The notes under the pieces were generated by a model, which did not search any database, was not told the origin of the DNA, and was given only the letters and a program-made list of their open reading frames with translations. A stretch of DNA of 64,000 bases. It comes from Primulina eburnea (taxonomy: Eukaryota; Streptophyta; Magnoliopsida; Lamiales; Gesneriaceae). Of the stretch, positions 21,993-32,719 are shown in pieces. The position numbers were made by a program, and so were the translations under genes. Each line of letters starts with the position of its first letter. Position 1 is the stretch's first letter. The DNA lies in the NCBI RefSeq assembly GCF_022965805.1, contig NC_133114.1, positions 2,688,761 to 2,752,760 on the forward strand. Reading direction: 5' to 3'.

Positions 21993-24900
21993 TCAAGATT
22001 GGTGTAGATTGAAAACACCAATCTTGGACAACAAGTAGGTGTGCTGTTCCTTGCTCAAGCTTTTGGTAAAAATATCAGCAAGTTGATGAGTGGTAGGTAC
22101 ATAAGAAGTCTTGAGTATCTTAGCTTGAATCTTTTCTCGTATCAAATGGCAATCGATCTCGTTGTGTTTCGTGCGTTCATGATAAAGTGGATTAGCAGCA
22201 ATGTGCATAGCAGCCATGTTATCACAAAATAAAGTCGCTGGTTTTGCAAGAGACACACCCATGTCTCGAAGCAATCCTGTAATCCATACAATCTCACAGG
22301 AGGTGATCGCCATTGCCCTGTACTCAGCTTCGGCAGATGATCGTGAAACGGTGCTTTGCTGCTTTGTTTTCCAAGACACCATTGAGTCTCCTAGTTTCAC
22401 ACAATACCCTGTAAGCGATCTCCGAGACATAGGATAGGCTGCCCAATCTGAGTCGCAATATGCGGACAAGTGAATATCACTGTGAGCTGATAATAAAATA
22501 CCTAAACCAGGTGCAGATTTGAGATATCGAACCACTCTAATAGCAGCATCCATATGTGACTTCTTAGGACAATGTAAGAATTGACTAAGATTTTGCACCA
22601 CATAGCAGAGGTCGGGCCTAGTGACAGTGAGATAAATCAGTTTTCCCACAAGCCTTTTATAGGCATTAGCATCTGGCAGTTGGAAGTCAACACCATCCAA
22701 TGAGGTTTCTTGTTGAACAACCAAATCAAGTTCACGGCTTGTAAGCCTAAGATTTTGTTCCATAGGCGTAGCACACGGCTTTGCACCACTTAATCCCATT
22801 TCAGATATTAATTCCAACGTGTATTTTCTTTGACACAATGATATCCCTGCACGTGAGCGAGCAATCTCGATGCCTAAAAAATATCGTAACGGCCCCAAGT
22901 CTTTAATATGTATTCTCGAATGAAGAAAAGCCTTCAACTCTCGGATAGCAAGGTCATTGTCACCAGTGATTACAATATCATCAACATACACAAGCAGCAT
23001 AACTATAGAACCAGCAGTTTGTTTAATGAACAAAGAGTGATCATGTTGTGACTGAACATAGCTTGCATCCTTCAAAATGCTTGAAAACTTGTGGTTCCAT
23101 TGCCTTGAAGCCTGTTTGAGCCCATACAAGGACTTCCTTAACAAGCAAACTTTCGACTCCCCCTGTCTGCTATAGCCCAATGGCATATCCATATAGACTT
23201 CTTCATCTAAATCTCCTTGAAGAAAGGCATTTGTAACGTCCATTTGATGCAGATTCCAGCCTTTAATGGCTGCCAAACTTAACATGCATCGGATAGTCAC
23301 TATCTTGGCTGTGGGAGAAAAGGTGTCGTGATAGTCAATTCCTAGTTGTTGTGTGTAGCCTTTTGCTACGAGTCTCGCCTTGAATCTGTCCACTGTTCCA
23401 TCAGAATTATGTTTGATTTTATACACCCACTTACATCCTATCGGCTTCTTATTGATTGGGAGATCAACAATGTCCCATGTACAATTAAATTCAAGGGCAG
23501 CAAGCTCCAGATCCATAGCATTTCTCCATCTAGGATCAGTTATTGCTTCATGGTAGTATTGGGGCTCTTTTTCATAGGATATAGAGGTCAAAAAACTTTG
23601 ATAAGTTGGACTAAGTCTCGAATACGTAAGAGAGTCTGAAATAGGATACTTTGATGTGGCTAAATGAGTTCGTGGCAATGTTGGACAAGTGTAATCCCTT
23701 GTCCAAATTGGTGGTGTAGTGTGCCGAGAAGATTTTCGAGGAGGCAAAGGTTCTGGCTCAAGTATCTCAGGTATCTCAGGCACACATGGTTGAGATGATG
23801 GGATAGAATCAAATTCAAAAACCGGATTAGAGGGAAAAACTTGTGTCTGCTGTTTGGTTTCAGAAAATGGAAACAGATTCTCATGGAATACTACATCCCT
23901 TGAATAAAGTATCCTGTTAGTAGCAATGTCGACTAGCTTGTATCCCTTTTGTGTATTGGAATAACCCAAGAACACACATGTCAATGCTCTAGGAGACAAT
24001 TTATGAGGAGTGGTCAGATTTGTGGCATAACACAAGCAACCAAAAACTCGAAGGTGATTGAACGAGGGAACTTTGTGAAACAAGATCTCATGAGGTGTTT
24101 TATTTCCTAAGAGAGCAGTGGGTGTACGGTTAATTAAGTAAACCGCTGTCAAAACGCAATCACCCCAAAAACGTAGTGGAATAGATGATTGAAATCGCAA
24201 GGCTCGAGCTATGTTCAAGATGTGTCTATGTTTTCGTTCCACAACACCATTTTGTTGTGGTGTATATGGACAAGAACTTTGGTGTATAATGCCAAGTGAC
24301 TGAAACAAGGTTGTGCATTCCAGCTTAAAGAAATCAGATGCATTGTCAGTGCGAATAACTTTGACTGACATGCTGAATTGATTTTTGATGAGCAAGAAAA
24401 AATTCTTAAGGATTCGTAATATATCAAGTTTGGAATGCATCAAAAAAACCCAAGTCCCTTTAGAAAATTCATCAACTATGGTAAGAAAATACCGTTCTCC
24501 ATTGTATGTTTTTGTTTTAAAAGGCCCCCAAATATCCATGTGTAATAATTCAAAGGGACAAAAGGGTTTGGAGGTGCTGGCTTGCGGAAATCGAAGCCGT
24601 GTTTGCTTTGATTGTGGACATATAGAGCAATGAGGCATAGAATTACAGGTAGATATGAAAGGTAAAAGTTTCATTCTATCAACAGATATATGTCCTAAAC
24701 GTTGATGCCAAAGGGAATTATTAACAGATGAACAAACTAATGTACTGTCAAGGGTCAATGTATTACACTGTGGCTCAAAACGAAAAGTAGGAAAGTGAGA
24801 GAATGAATGAAACCCGGAGTGTGGACTACTTGTGTGCTCCAAATGATAAAGACCATTCCTCTCCTTACCAATCCCCATGATCTGTCCAGTCTTGAGGTCC

Positions 24901-25217
24901 TGAAACGTACAAAAATTGGGGTAAAATGTAACATAGCATTGAAGTGCTTTGGTAAGTCTAGACACAGAAAGAAGGTTGAATCTAAAATCAGGAATCTGTA
25001 AGACTTTGTCTAGCATGATTGAATCTGTAAGGGCTAAGGAACCTGTTTTACTGATCGAAATTTTACTACCATTTGGCAAACCCACTGTCCCAGAGGAGGT
25101 AGCTATGGATTTAGGATTTCTCAAAGTCAAGGAATCTCCTACCATGTGCTCATTTGCACCAGAGTCTATTATCCAAGGAACTTTTGTGAAGTGATAAAGT
25201 AAGGATGATTCCTTTTG
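21993..25217 (-). CDS. Copia pol: protease, integrase, RT, RNase H
   Basis: In frame with gag after its TGA. The open frame before the first Met (25145) contains the protease motif WIIDSGANEHM, so translation would need read-through rather than a new start. Then come GAG-pre-integrase (LWHQRLGHISVDRM), integrase (HMDIWGPF, VIRTDNASDF, TPQQNGVVERKHRH), RT (NAFLQGDLDEEVYM, YVDDIVITGDN) and RNase H (CDSDWA, SWKTKQQSTVSRSSAEAEY, LFCDN, ADIFTKSL). All catalytic residues I can check are present and there are no other stops, matching the identical LTRs. It encodes the enzymes for reverse transcription and integration. Confidence 0.93.
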   Translation of the reverse strand, partial: QKESSLLYHFTKVPWIIDSGANEHMVGDSLTLRNPKSIATSSGTVGLPNGSKISISKTGSLALTDSIMLDKVLQIPDFRFNLLSVSRLTKALQCYVTFYPNFCTFQDLKTGQIMGIGKERNGLYHLEHTSSPHSGFHSFSHFPTFRFEPQCNTLTLDSTLVCSSVNNSLWHQRLGHISVDRMKLLPFISTCNSMPHCSICPQSKQTRLRFPQASTSKPFCPFELLHMDIWGPFKTKTYNGERYFLTIVDEFSKGTWVFLMHSKLDILRILKNFFLLIKNQFSMSVKVIRTDNASDFFKLECTTLFQSLGIIHQSSCPYTPQQNGVVERKHRHILNIARALRFQSSIPLRFWGDCVLTAVYLINRTPTALLGNKTPHEILFHKVPSFNHLRVFGCLCYATNLTTPHKLSPRALTCVFLGYSNTQKGYKLVDIATNRILYSRDVVFHENLFPFSETKQQTQVFPSNPVFEFDSIPSSQPCVPEIPEILEPEPLPPRKSSRHTTPPIWTRDYTCPTLPRTHLATSKYPISDSLTYSRLSPTYQSFLTSISYEKEPQYYHEAITDPRWRNAMDLELAALEFNCTWDIVDLPINKKPIGCKWVYKIKHNSDGTVDRFKARLVAKGYTQQLGIDYHDTFSPTAKIVTIRCMLSLAAIKGWNLHQMDVTNAFLQGDLDEEVYMDMPLGYSRQGESKVCLLRKSLYGLKQASRQWNHKFSSILKDASYVQSQHDHSLFIKQTAGSIVMLLVYVDDIVITGDNDLAIRELKAFLHSRIHIKDLGPLRYFLGIEIARSRAGISLCQRKYTLELISEMGLSGAKPCATPMEQNLRLTSRELDLVVQQETSLDGVDFQLPDANAYKRLVGKLIYLTVTRPDLCYVVQNLSQFLHCPKKSHMDAAIRVVRYLKSAPGLGILLSAHSDIHLSAYCDSDWAAYPMSRRSLTGYCVKLGDSMVSWKTKQQSTVSRSSAEAEYRAMAITSCEIVWITGLLRDMGVSLAKPATLFCDNMAAMHIAANPLYHERTKHNEIDCHLIREKIQAKILKTSYVPTTHQLADIFTKSLSKEQHTYLLSKIGVFNLHQS

Positions 25218-26309
25218 TCATGTACCTGCCATATTCACCACAGATTCATTTGGAGCTTCAACTTTACATTTTTCTAGTAGCTTCAGAATTTCAGCATATT
25301 GAGCTTGGCTGAAAATGGGAGGAGCAAGTGTTGCCTCTGCCTTCACATCAGATGATTCGCGTTCAACTACATTTGCATCAAATTGTGGCCTTTTATTATT
25401 ATTCACGAAGATCTTCTGAGGAATACCCCTGCCTTGATTCTGAGGAACACCCCTGCCTTGAGACTGAGGAAAACCCTTGCCTTGAGGCTTAAACATTTTA
25501 TGTCCAGGAGGATATCCATTAAGTCTATAGCAGGTGGCTCGTGTGTGACCATTCCAATTACAATATTCGCATTTAAGAACCTCTTTCTGTTGATAGTCTC
25601 TGCGATGTTGATTAGAAAAAAACACTGCAGAGGCTGGAGCTTCCATAGAAATCATGGTGCGATGAGATTCTTCTTGTGATATGATCGAAAAAGCTTGCCC
25701 CACAGTTGGTAGAGGGATCATCATGAGGATGTGGCTGCGAAGTTGAGTATAGCTCTCATTTAAACCCATCAGAAACTGAAGTAGGCGCTGCTGTTGATCA
25801 TGCTCAACGTATTTTCGAGCAGTTGCACATTCACATGAAGGAAGAGTCACCAAGGAGGAATATTCATCCCATAACTGCTTGAGCTTGCAAAAGTAGGCAG
25901 AAATTGTACTGTCTCCTTGTGTGATTCTTCCAATTTCTCGATGCAACGCAAAAATTCGTGATCCATTTACCTTATCAAATTGTTCTTTTAGGTCAGACCA
26001 AACCACATACGCTTCAGTGGCGTACACAATGCCTCGAAATATATCCTTCGAAACTGTGTTGATGATCCATGAGAGGACCAGAGCATTACACCTCTCCCAT
26101 TGTTGTATTGCAGGAGCTCTAGCATTGGGGCGTTTGCAAGTCCCATCGATAAAACCAGTTTTGTTCTTCGCACGCAATGCAATTAACATTGCACGACTCC
26201 ACACACCATAATTCTCAGTACCTGTTAATTGATCACTGACTAGGATCGTACCTGGAGTATCCGAAGGGTGTAAGAACAATGGATCATTGAAATTGGGATT
26301 CGCAGCCAT
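25218..26309 (-). CDS. Copia Gag
   Basis: About 363 residues from the Met of MAANPNFNDP. The frame is also open for 24 codons upstream, to 26381. It has the Copia-like N-terminal domain (LVSDQLTGTENYGVWSRAM, FIDGTCKRP), a UBN2 middle region (LKEQFDKVNGSRIFALHREI) and a zinc knuckle CEYCNWNGHTRATC. It ends MAGT-TGA. The next codon is CAA and the frame continues straight into protease. It would form the virus-like particle. The TGA may be a read-through signal or a simple nonsense change; the sequence alone cannot decide. Confidence 0.9.
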   Translation of the reverse strand: MAANPNFNDPLFLHPSDTPGTILVSDQLTGTENYGVWSRAMLIALRAKNKTGFIDGTCKRPNARAPAIQQWERCNALVLSWIINTVSKDIFRGIVYATEAYVVWSDLKEQFDKVNGSRIFALHREIGRITQGDSTISAYFCKLKQLWDEYSSLVTLPSCECATARKYVEHDQQQRLLQFLMGLNESYTQLRSHILMMIPLPTVGQAFSIISQEESHRTMISMEAPASAVFFSNQHRRDYQQKEVLKCEYCNWNGHTRATCYRLNGYPPGHKMFKPQGKGFPQSQGRGVPQNQGRGIPQKIFVNNNKRPQFDANVVERESSDVKAEATLAPPIFSQAQYAEILKLLEKCKVEAPNESVVNMAGT

Positions 26310-26988
26310 TTCTGATTGAAAGTCTCCTGATAACTCAAATCGTGAATCCAGCGAGAAGCAATTTTCCGAACTCAATCTCAAGTGAGTTCAGATGTGCGCC
26401 GATAATCCATCGATTTCTCTGGCTCTGATACCATGTAGAATTACGATGAAACGATATTGTAACTGAATTTATTCCGCATACATGTTCTGTCAAATTACAG
26501 TTGTAGGCATTTATATACAAGGTAGAAGAAGAAACGTGTTTATTCTAAGTAGCACTTTTATGTGTACTAACTCTAACTAACACTAACAGTAAGAACCAAG
26601 TAAGTGCTTATAAATGTTGATTTCATGCAGTAGAACAACTATTTTTAGCTTTTGCAAATTCGTCGAAAGAGTCTTCCAACATATTTCTCTAGCTTTAGCA
26701 AAAGGCTGTGTTTTTTTTATTGAAAAGCTTCACCATTTCCTCCTCCATTTATTTTCTAATCTCCACTAGACTGTCTTTTTCTTTCTATTGGTTATGGCTA
26801 CGACTTGTGTATAATCAATTTCCTTTGGTAAATCAACACGGTTCCATTCTCATCGGACTCTTGCATGGTCGGAAGATGGAGAAAAATGTGATTTTCCCTG
26901 CAAAATAAATATGGATGGTAGGTAGATATCTTTATGACACTCTGGCATATTATCTTATTTAGCGTATCAAACGATTTTCTTTGTAAGT

Positions 26989-27155
26989 AGATCTCTTGTG
27001 AGACGATTTCACGAATCTTTATTTGTGAGACGGGTCAACTGACCGATATTCACAATAAAAAGTAATACTCTTATCATAAAAAGTAATACTTTTTCATGAA
27101 CGACCCAAATAAGAGACCCGTCTTACAGAATACGACCCGTAAAATCGTCTTTTCA
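26989..27155 (-). mobile_element. MITE copy A (reverse orientation, worn)
   Basis: It matches the family at 28720, 29788 and 32720 in reverse: GACGGGTCAAC, 'aaaaagtaatact', 'gacccaaataagaga' and 'acgacccgt' occur in the expected order. The outer ends have decayed and no clear TSD remains. Confidence 0.7.
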
Positions 27156-27329
27156 TCTTTCGTAGTTATATGATGAATAAAGCTAAAGCCTATGAACCAC
27201 AAATTTTAGTAAACATTTTTTCTATCTTTTAAAAGTGATGCTACTAATCATGGTTTCATTTTTTATTTTATTTTGAGAAACATTATTTCATTAATATTTT
27301 ACATATACCAATATAATAATTATTTTTAA

Positions 27330-27525
27330 TATAATCAATCTCCACATACTAATAACACTCAATTATTATATATATTAGTATTTTAATTGTGCGACGCATA
27401 AAAAGTTATTTTATGTAAATTATTTACAAAAATTAGCAAGTATTATTGTTTTAATAATTATTAAAATTATTGATATAATATAATAAATATATTTAATATT
27501 TAAATATTATTATATAAAAATATTT
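27330..27525. repeat. Segment duplicated at 54459-54644
   Basis: Both begin about 'ctaataacactca.ttattatatatatta' and run in the same order through 'gcaagtatta.tgttttaataattatta' to 'tataaaaa.atattt'. The second copy ends exactly where an LTR starts (54645). It may be part of an old duplication carrying LecRK genes, or a dispersed repeat. Confidence 0.6.
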
Positions 27526-28719
27526 ATATAATTTGAGATGATGTTTAAAAAAAAGATAATAATTCTCCGGTCGTTAAATTGATAATTTAGTTTGGTTGAG
27601 TGGAAAAGTTAATATTCGTGTTTGTTTTGTTGTTTGGGAGAATTAAAACAATAACCAAGTGACATTTTTAGAGTGAAAATAGGACAAGAGCATAGGAATG
27701 AAGAGCATAGATGGAAGAAAAAAAGTGAATTTTGAGCATGAAGATACCTGATGCCTGGAAGAGAAGAAAGTTGCGAGGAACAGGAGCTTCAGTGTCGGAT
27801 AACAGGCGCCTTAACACCCATGCAGAATAGTACTACTGAGAAACGAGCAAGAGAGATCGAAGAGCAAGCAAAATAGGCACAAATTCGGATGACATGACAT
27901 CTAGGGACGGAGAAGCGACATATATCTTCGTTTTATTTCTATCTTTCTCTTAATTTTTGAATGATGTTCCAGAACATGATGTAAGTAAAATTTGATTTCG
28001 TTATAAACTAATTGTATTGTCTAGAAGGGCTACACAGTTTGAATGGAAACTACGATTTTGATCTTTTGAATTATATATTTGAATTCTCCATTCAATTCAT
28101 TTGTATTTTCTTGAATTATTTGGGTTGTATTAATTGATCACAATCGAATCGTCATATTTAGTTAAATCTGGCACTCAGAAGATGGGATTTTGAATAAGAC
28201 GGCAAGAAAATACATGTTTGTTGTTTATAGAATTAATTGCGAGACTCGTGACTCTATTGAAGTCATTGCAAGAATTATTGTGTTGTTTATATTATTTGGT
28301 ATTTGATTTTAATAAAAATATTGAAATCAATATTACATAATAAATTCCTATTTATCAATTGAAAAATGGAGCAGGAAAGATTGAGAATTCTTGAATAATA
28401 AAAAAGAAGAATTTATAATAAAGACATTGATAGAGATTAAAATAGTGGATAAATTAACAAGTGAAATCGAACTTCTAGAATATATCTCTAATGGATTTTC
28501 TCCGTGTAACTCCTGTCAATCATTGATCAATTGTGCAGTTTTTTTTTTTTTTCCTAAAAATCTCGTATTTGATTTTTAAATAAAATTTAAAATATTTAAT
28601 TAAAATACTCAGTACAATATTAAATTATTCGTTATCTGTATAAAGATATTCATACTCAATCGAATACTAAAATTTGACATCGTACGCTCACGCTACATCT
28701 ATCATGCCCTTTAGTAAAA

Positions 28720-28901
28720 GGCAAAAACTTGTGTGAGACGGTCTCACGGGTCGTCTTCGTGAGACGGATCTCTTATTTGGGTCATCCATGAAAAAGTATT
28801 ACTTTTTATGCTAAAAGTATTACTTTTTATTGTAAATATGTGTAGGGTTGACCCGTCTCACAGATTAAGATCCGTGAGACGGTCTCACATGAGACCCACT
28901 C
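28720..28901 (+). mobile_element. MITE copy B, 9-bp TSD TTAGTAAAA
   Basis: 182 bp, starting GGCAAAAACTTG and ending GACCCACTC. Both ends carry TGTGAGACGGTCTCAC-like palindromes that act as terminal inverted repeats. TTAGTAAAA flanks it at 28711-28719 and 28902-28910. A 9-bp duplication fits a Mutator-type transposase acting in trans. Confidence 0.82.
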
Positions 28902-30245
28902 TTAGTAAAATTATAATTGTTAAAAACCACCAATGTGAATGCTCTAATATGGTCGAGCATTGACTTGGTAGGCCTCGTCCAGCACCAGGAATCGCGAGCA
29001 TTCAGCGTATTTAGATATCTTCTCGACTTTATATATAAACTAGCATTATTTATATTAATAAGAAACTTCAAGAAACAATATATTTTGTTACGCAATTAAA
29101 CGTACGTAATTAATAAAATAATATTGCTTTATTAATTAATTATTGCTATCATACTACTTTAAACATTTGGGTGATCAAATATGGACTTGGTATCACCGCG
29201 TTGCCGACTGAGATTCGGCCTACTTCATCATTGGGGAAGGAGATTTTGTTGGGGTCGAATAATTGTTTTCCTGGAAAACGATTGAATTTTTGTTCTTGAG
29301 CTGTTGTGCAGTTTAAAAAACTTTAAGTTGTATAATTACCAACAACTATAGTTTTTGATAAAGTGATAAGCACTCGATCCAACAATGAGTATAAGACTCT
29401 AAGTCACGAGTTTGATTTTCATTAGTTGCAAGAAGCTTGATTATTGGTATAATGATTATCGGGATGCAATAATGTCCACGTTGACATTTGAGTTGAATTA
29501 TTATCATCGATTATAGTTTTTGGTAAAACTAAAAACATTTGGTTTTTAATTGTTTGTTACAATTAGGTCTTGAAAGTTGAAACCGAGACCTAATCCCAAA
29601 TTTACTAATAAGTCATCGTTTAAAAAAACAAATTTAGTATTTGGATAACCAATTCGTCAAAGAAACTTCCCTCTTCACACAGCTTTCTCCAGGTAATCAA
29701 CCATCTTCTTTGTTTTTTATTTGGAAAATACTTTTTCATTTATATGCATGTGCTCGGTGTATTTTCATACTAGCAATAAAAAAATTAGGCAAAAACTTGT
29801 GTGATACGGTTTCATGTGTCGTATTTTGTGAGACAGTTATCTTATTTGGGTCATCCATTAAAAAGTATTACTTTTTATGCTAAGAATATAACTTTTTATT
29901 GTGAATATCGGTAGGGTTGATCTGTCTCACATATAAAGATTTGTGATATCATCTCACAAGAAACTTACTCATAAATATATTGTGTTTGGATAAATTGTTT
30001 TCAAATATATTTTTTAATTGCGGACGAGTAAGATCATAATCTTTAAATCCACTTCTTCTATTTTTATACTGATAAATTTCAAGTTCTTTCAAGTTCAACC
30101 AATACGTAAATGCAACCTAACAGATTTTGATAATTTGAACTTTCACGGAATGGGTTTCTCAAATGTGTGGAAATGTCTATTACGACCAATTCAATCAACA
30201 TGACGTACTCCGAATAATTAACATTTTTTTAAAGAAAAATACACC
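28902..30245. other. AT-rich intergenic region, no gene seen
   Basis: Apart from MITE copy C at 29788-29970, I see no coding region, RNA gene or clear repeat. The end of LecRK2 and its candidate C-terminal tail begin at 30246. Confidence 0.5.
29788..29970 (+). mobile_element. MITE copy C (worn)
   Basis: Same family as 28720 and 32720: GGCAAAAACTTGTGTG start, 'ttgggtcatccatt', 'gtagggttga' and an end at 'cttactc'. Several substitutions in the terminal palindromes; the flanks no longer show an exact duplication. Confidence 0.75.
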
Positions 30246-30407
30246 TCAAGCAGTTTTAAGCAACGCAGTAGATGGATGATCAGAACCTGCAGAAGAAGAA
30301 GTGGTAAAATTTGAAGAATTACTGTATTGACTGTAGTTCAGAGAATCACTCCCGCTAATACTGTAATTCACATCAGAATTCGTCACCATGTTCATGGAAG
30401 GGCTGCA
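30246..30407 (-). other. Open C-terminal tail of LecRK2 beyond its stop
   Basis: After the TAA at 30408-30410 the same frame stays open for 53 codons (SPSMNMVTNS.. to ..ALLKTA) and ends at TGA 30246-30248. Its first part matches the end of LecRK1 (YYSPSMNMVTNS). The LecRK1 codon TAT is TAA here. So LecRK2 probably lost about 54 residues of Ser-rich tail by one base change. Confidence 0.75.
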
Positions 30408-32372
30408 TTATATCGGCACCGGCATCATTGCTGGAAGAACGGGCAATTGAGCCTCAAAAATCAGCACATTCATCGCCTGTCGTATTGTGGGCCGATTCCG
30501 ATTATCTGGATGAACACACCATAGCCCCACAACCAGCAATCTCTCCATTTCTTCACCATTTTGCTCGATTCCTAGATCTTGATCCACCGCGTCGAGTATT
30601 TTTCCGGCACCGTAAAGTTTCCACACCCATTCCACTAGTACAACTATATTATTTTCTTGAAATCCGACATCAATGGCTTTTCTACCACAAGTGATCTCTA
30701 ACAAAACGACCCCGAAACTATAAACGTCGGATTCTTTGCTGGCCCTGCCGGAGATCACATATTCGGGTGCCATGTACCCCCTCGTCCCTGCCACCATCGT
30801 TGTTTGTGACCCTTTCTCGTGATCTACGAGTCGAGCTAGACCGAAATCACCGAGTTTGGCATTGAAGTTTGAATCCAACATGATGTTGCTTGACTTGATA
30901 TCTCTATGGACTACACATTGATCCCATTCCTCGTGTAGATACAACAAAGCTGAGGCTAATCCCTGCGCAATTTTGTATCTAACTTCCCATGTCAACACCG
31001 AATTATGTTTAAAGAGATGTGAATCTAAGCTCCCATTTGGCAAGAACTCGTAAACAAGGAGGAGTTCACCTTTTTCATGGCACCAACCGATGAGTTGGAC
31101 GAGGTTTCTGTGTCTTAATTGACTAATGATCTTCACTTCTGATGCATACTCTTTTAGCCCTTGTTGTGATCCCCTTGAGACCCTTTTTACAGCAACATAT
31201 GAATTGGTTTCTTTCAAGAAACCTTTGTAAACTCCACCAAATCCTCCTTCTCCGAGCTTCAATTCCTCTGCAAAATTATGAGTTCCACGGGCCAATTCAG
31301 CATACAAAAACTTCTTGGCCCCGGTGCCTCTTTGAAATTCGTCATCCATCGATGGGTCTATAGAGTATGCATTTGTATCTCTTGATTCCTTCTCATACTT
31401 TTTCTTCTTCAAGAAACAGCCAACAAATCCCAAAGCAAGAATTAGAATCGGCAATCCAACGCCTAATCCGATAGCTAGTCCCAGGACTCCCCGCTTCCTC
31501 TTTTGCTTTCCATCTCCAATATTGTTTATCGTGGGATCGGGTATTGGGCTCGAGGCTGGCACACTAGAAGGAATATCAAGTGTTAAACTTGAATAAAAAT
31601 CCCAAGACTTAACAGTATTTCTCTGAAACCATGATCCTGTTGCACCAGAAAAGCCAAACAGAACTTTTTCAGGCATGTAATCTCTAAGATCAATCACGCG
31701 GCTGAGGTTGCCGTGTGTGACTGTGTTGCTAAAAAAATTTGTAAAATTAACACTCAGAGTCTTCGAACTGCCATTGTAGCTAATCCAAGCTTCATTTTCC
31801 CTCCCCTGACTAATATTATTCTGCCAATCAACGGTTGCAATAGAAACCATGGAATTTATGTTAATCCCGACATGTGGGATAGATGGATCGAAATAATTCC
31901 GAAAAGTATCAAACTCGACAGCAAAAAATGTCTCGGAAGATGAATTTGCATAATCATTATCTGTATTAAGGCCAATGCTTCGACCACGAGCGTTAGAATT
32001 TATGGATGAATAGACGGGAGCAAAGAAAAAGGTGATTCCATCCGCAAAATTGCTTCTCCCGCTGGAATCTATCACGAACGAAAAATGGGTCGAGAAATCA
32101 CACAAATTCCCGGAAGTCTTATCCCACAGATGCAGCGGCTCAATATAGGTGGCACGGCCCGCTGTCTCAACCTGTGAAACACTGAGTTCATTCGGGGTGA
32201 GCTGAATCCCTTGGGGTGAGATGTAAGCATCTCCTGTGGCGTTGATGAAGCGATTGTTCTCGTTAGACCCGAAGCTGGCGAAGTTGAATGATAACGAAAC
32301 CGAAAGAGTTGCAGGGATATTGGAGAAGAAGAGGAAGAAGATGAACAAGATTTCAATGGTTGCTGGTTTCAT
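30408..32372 (-). CDS. L-type lectin receptor kinase (LecRK2)
   Basis: A single-exon gene, 654 residues from the Met of MKPATIEILF. The frame is open 42 codons further up, but that part is translated TA repeats and 5' UTR. Signal peptide 1-22; legume-lectin domain about 24-264 with D111, D155, N159, D162 and H167; linker 270-290; membrane helix about 297-321; kinase about 367-636 with GEGGFGGVY (374-382), K396, HRD (489-491), DFG (509-511) and APEY (535-538). It is a tandem duplicate of LecRK1: the kinase part is nearly identical in DNA, while the lectin part differs at roughly a quarter of residues. It stops at VPI, where LecRK1 continues. The catalytic core is complete, so it may still be functional. 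Predicted plasma-membrane receptor, probably defence-related. Confidence 0.92.
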   Translation of the reverse strand: MKPATIEILFIFFLFFSNIPATLSVSLSFNFASFGSNENNRFINATGDAYISPQGIQLTPNELSVSQVETAGRATYIEPLHLWDKTSGNLCDFSTHFSFVIDSSGRSNFADGITFFFAPVYSSINSNARGRSIGLNTDNDYANSSSETFFAVEFDTFRNYFDPSIPHVGININSMVSIATVDWQNNISQGRENEAWISYNGSSKTLSVNFTNFFSNTVTHGNLSRVIDLRDYMPEKVLFGFSGATGSWFQRNTVKSWDFYSSLTLDIPSSVPASSPIPDPTINNIGDGKQKRKRGVLGLAIGLGVGLPILILALGFVGCFLKKKKYEKESRDTNAYSIDPSMDDEFQRGTGAKKFLYAELARGTHNFAEELKLGEGGFGGVYKGFLKETNSYVAVKRVSRGSQQGLKEYASEVKIISQLRHRNLVQLIGWCHEKGELLLVYEFLPNGSLDSHLFKHNSVLTWEVRYKIAQGLASALLYLHEEWDQCVVHRDIKSSNIMLDSNFNAKLGDFGLARLVDHEKGSQTTMVAGTRGYMAPEYVISGRASKESDVYSFGVVLLEITCGRKAIDVGFQENNIVVLVEWVWKLYGAGKILDAVDQDLGIEQNGEEMERLLVVGLWCVHPDNRNRPTIRQAMNVLIFEAQLPVLPAMMPVPI

Positions 32373-32514
32373 TTTCTTTTGTGCGAATCTAAGCTTCACC
32401 AATGGCGGAAATGGGCATTGTTGCTGATATATACTTTTGTTTTCGGTTTGATATATATAAATATATATATTTATATATATGTATGTTGATGAATTCAAGC
32501 TCTAACTGTAACTG

Positions 32515-32518
<4 letters not shown>

Positions 32519-32593
<75 letters not shown>
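32519..32593. repeat. (TA)n microsatellite in LecRK2 upstream region
   Basis: About 37 uninterrupted TA units, flanked on both sides by copies of tgttgatgaattcaa (about 32483 and 32595). It lies about 150-220 bp upstream of the LecRK2 ATG, so length changes could alter promoter spacing. Confidence 0.95.
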
Positions 32594-32599
<6 letters not shown>

Positions 32600-32719
32600 A
32601 TGAATTCAAACTGTAATTCGTTGAAAGGCTCCCTTCTCTGAACGTCTTCTAAGCTTCAACGAAAGGCAGTGTTTTTCTTTAATCTTTATACTTATTTAAA
32701 ACAACTTACTATTATATAA

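Larger units (their letters stand above)
21831..26588 (-). mobile_element. Young, nearly complete Copia (Ale/Retrofit-like), TSD GTAAG
   Basis: 4758 bp with identical 155-bp LTRs (21831-21985, 26434-26588) and perfect GTAAG duplications (21826-21830, 26589-26593). The primer site TGGTATCAGAGCC (minus strand, 26421-26433) adjoins the 5' LTR. The PPT (CTTGAGGGGGAG, minus strand, 21986-21997) adjoins the 3' LTR. Gag and pol share one frame and are separated by a single TGA. Short LTRs and a Copia-like N-terminal Gag domain fit the Ale/Retrofit lineage. Identical LTRs mean very recent insertion. It split LecRK1 from its original promoter, which should lie at 26594 onward. Confidence 0.95.
26594..28719. 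other. AT-rich region upstream of LecRK1, no gene seen
   Basis: Before the Copia landed, 26594 was contiguous with the LecRK1 5' UTR, so the first few hundred bases are probably its displaced promoter. The rest holds a MITE (26989-27155), a segment duplicated at 54459-54644 (27330-27525) and AT-rich sequence without convincing coding or RNA genes. Confidence 0.5.

Noticed and set aside
26421..26433. tRNA gene suggested by tRNA-like sequence
   Set aside because: Only the short primer-binding complement to the 3' end of initiator Met-tRNA is present here and at 12175, 38707, 39973 and 61588; no cloverleaf.
30408..32498. Longer LecRK2 start 42 codons upstream
   Set aside because: The extra N-terminus is translated TA-repeat and 5' UTR (Tyr-Ile runs). 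The Met at 32372 directly precedes a normal signal peptide.
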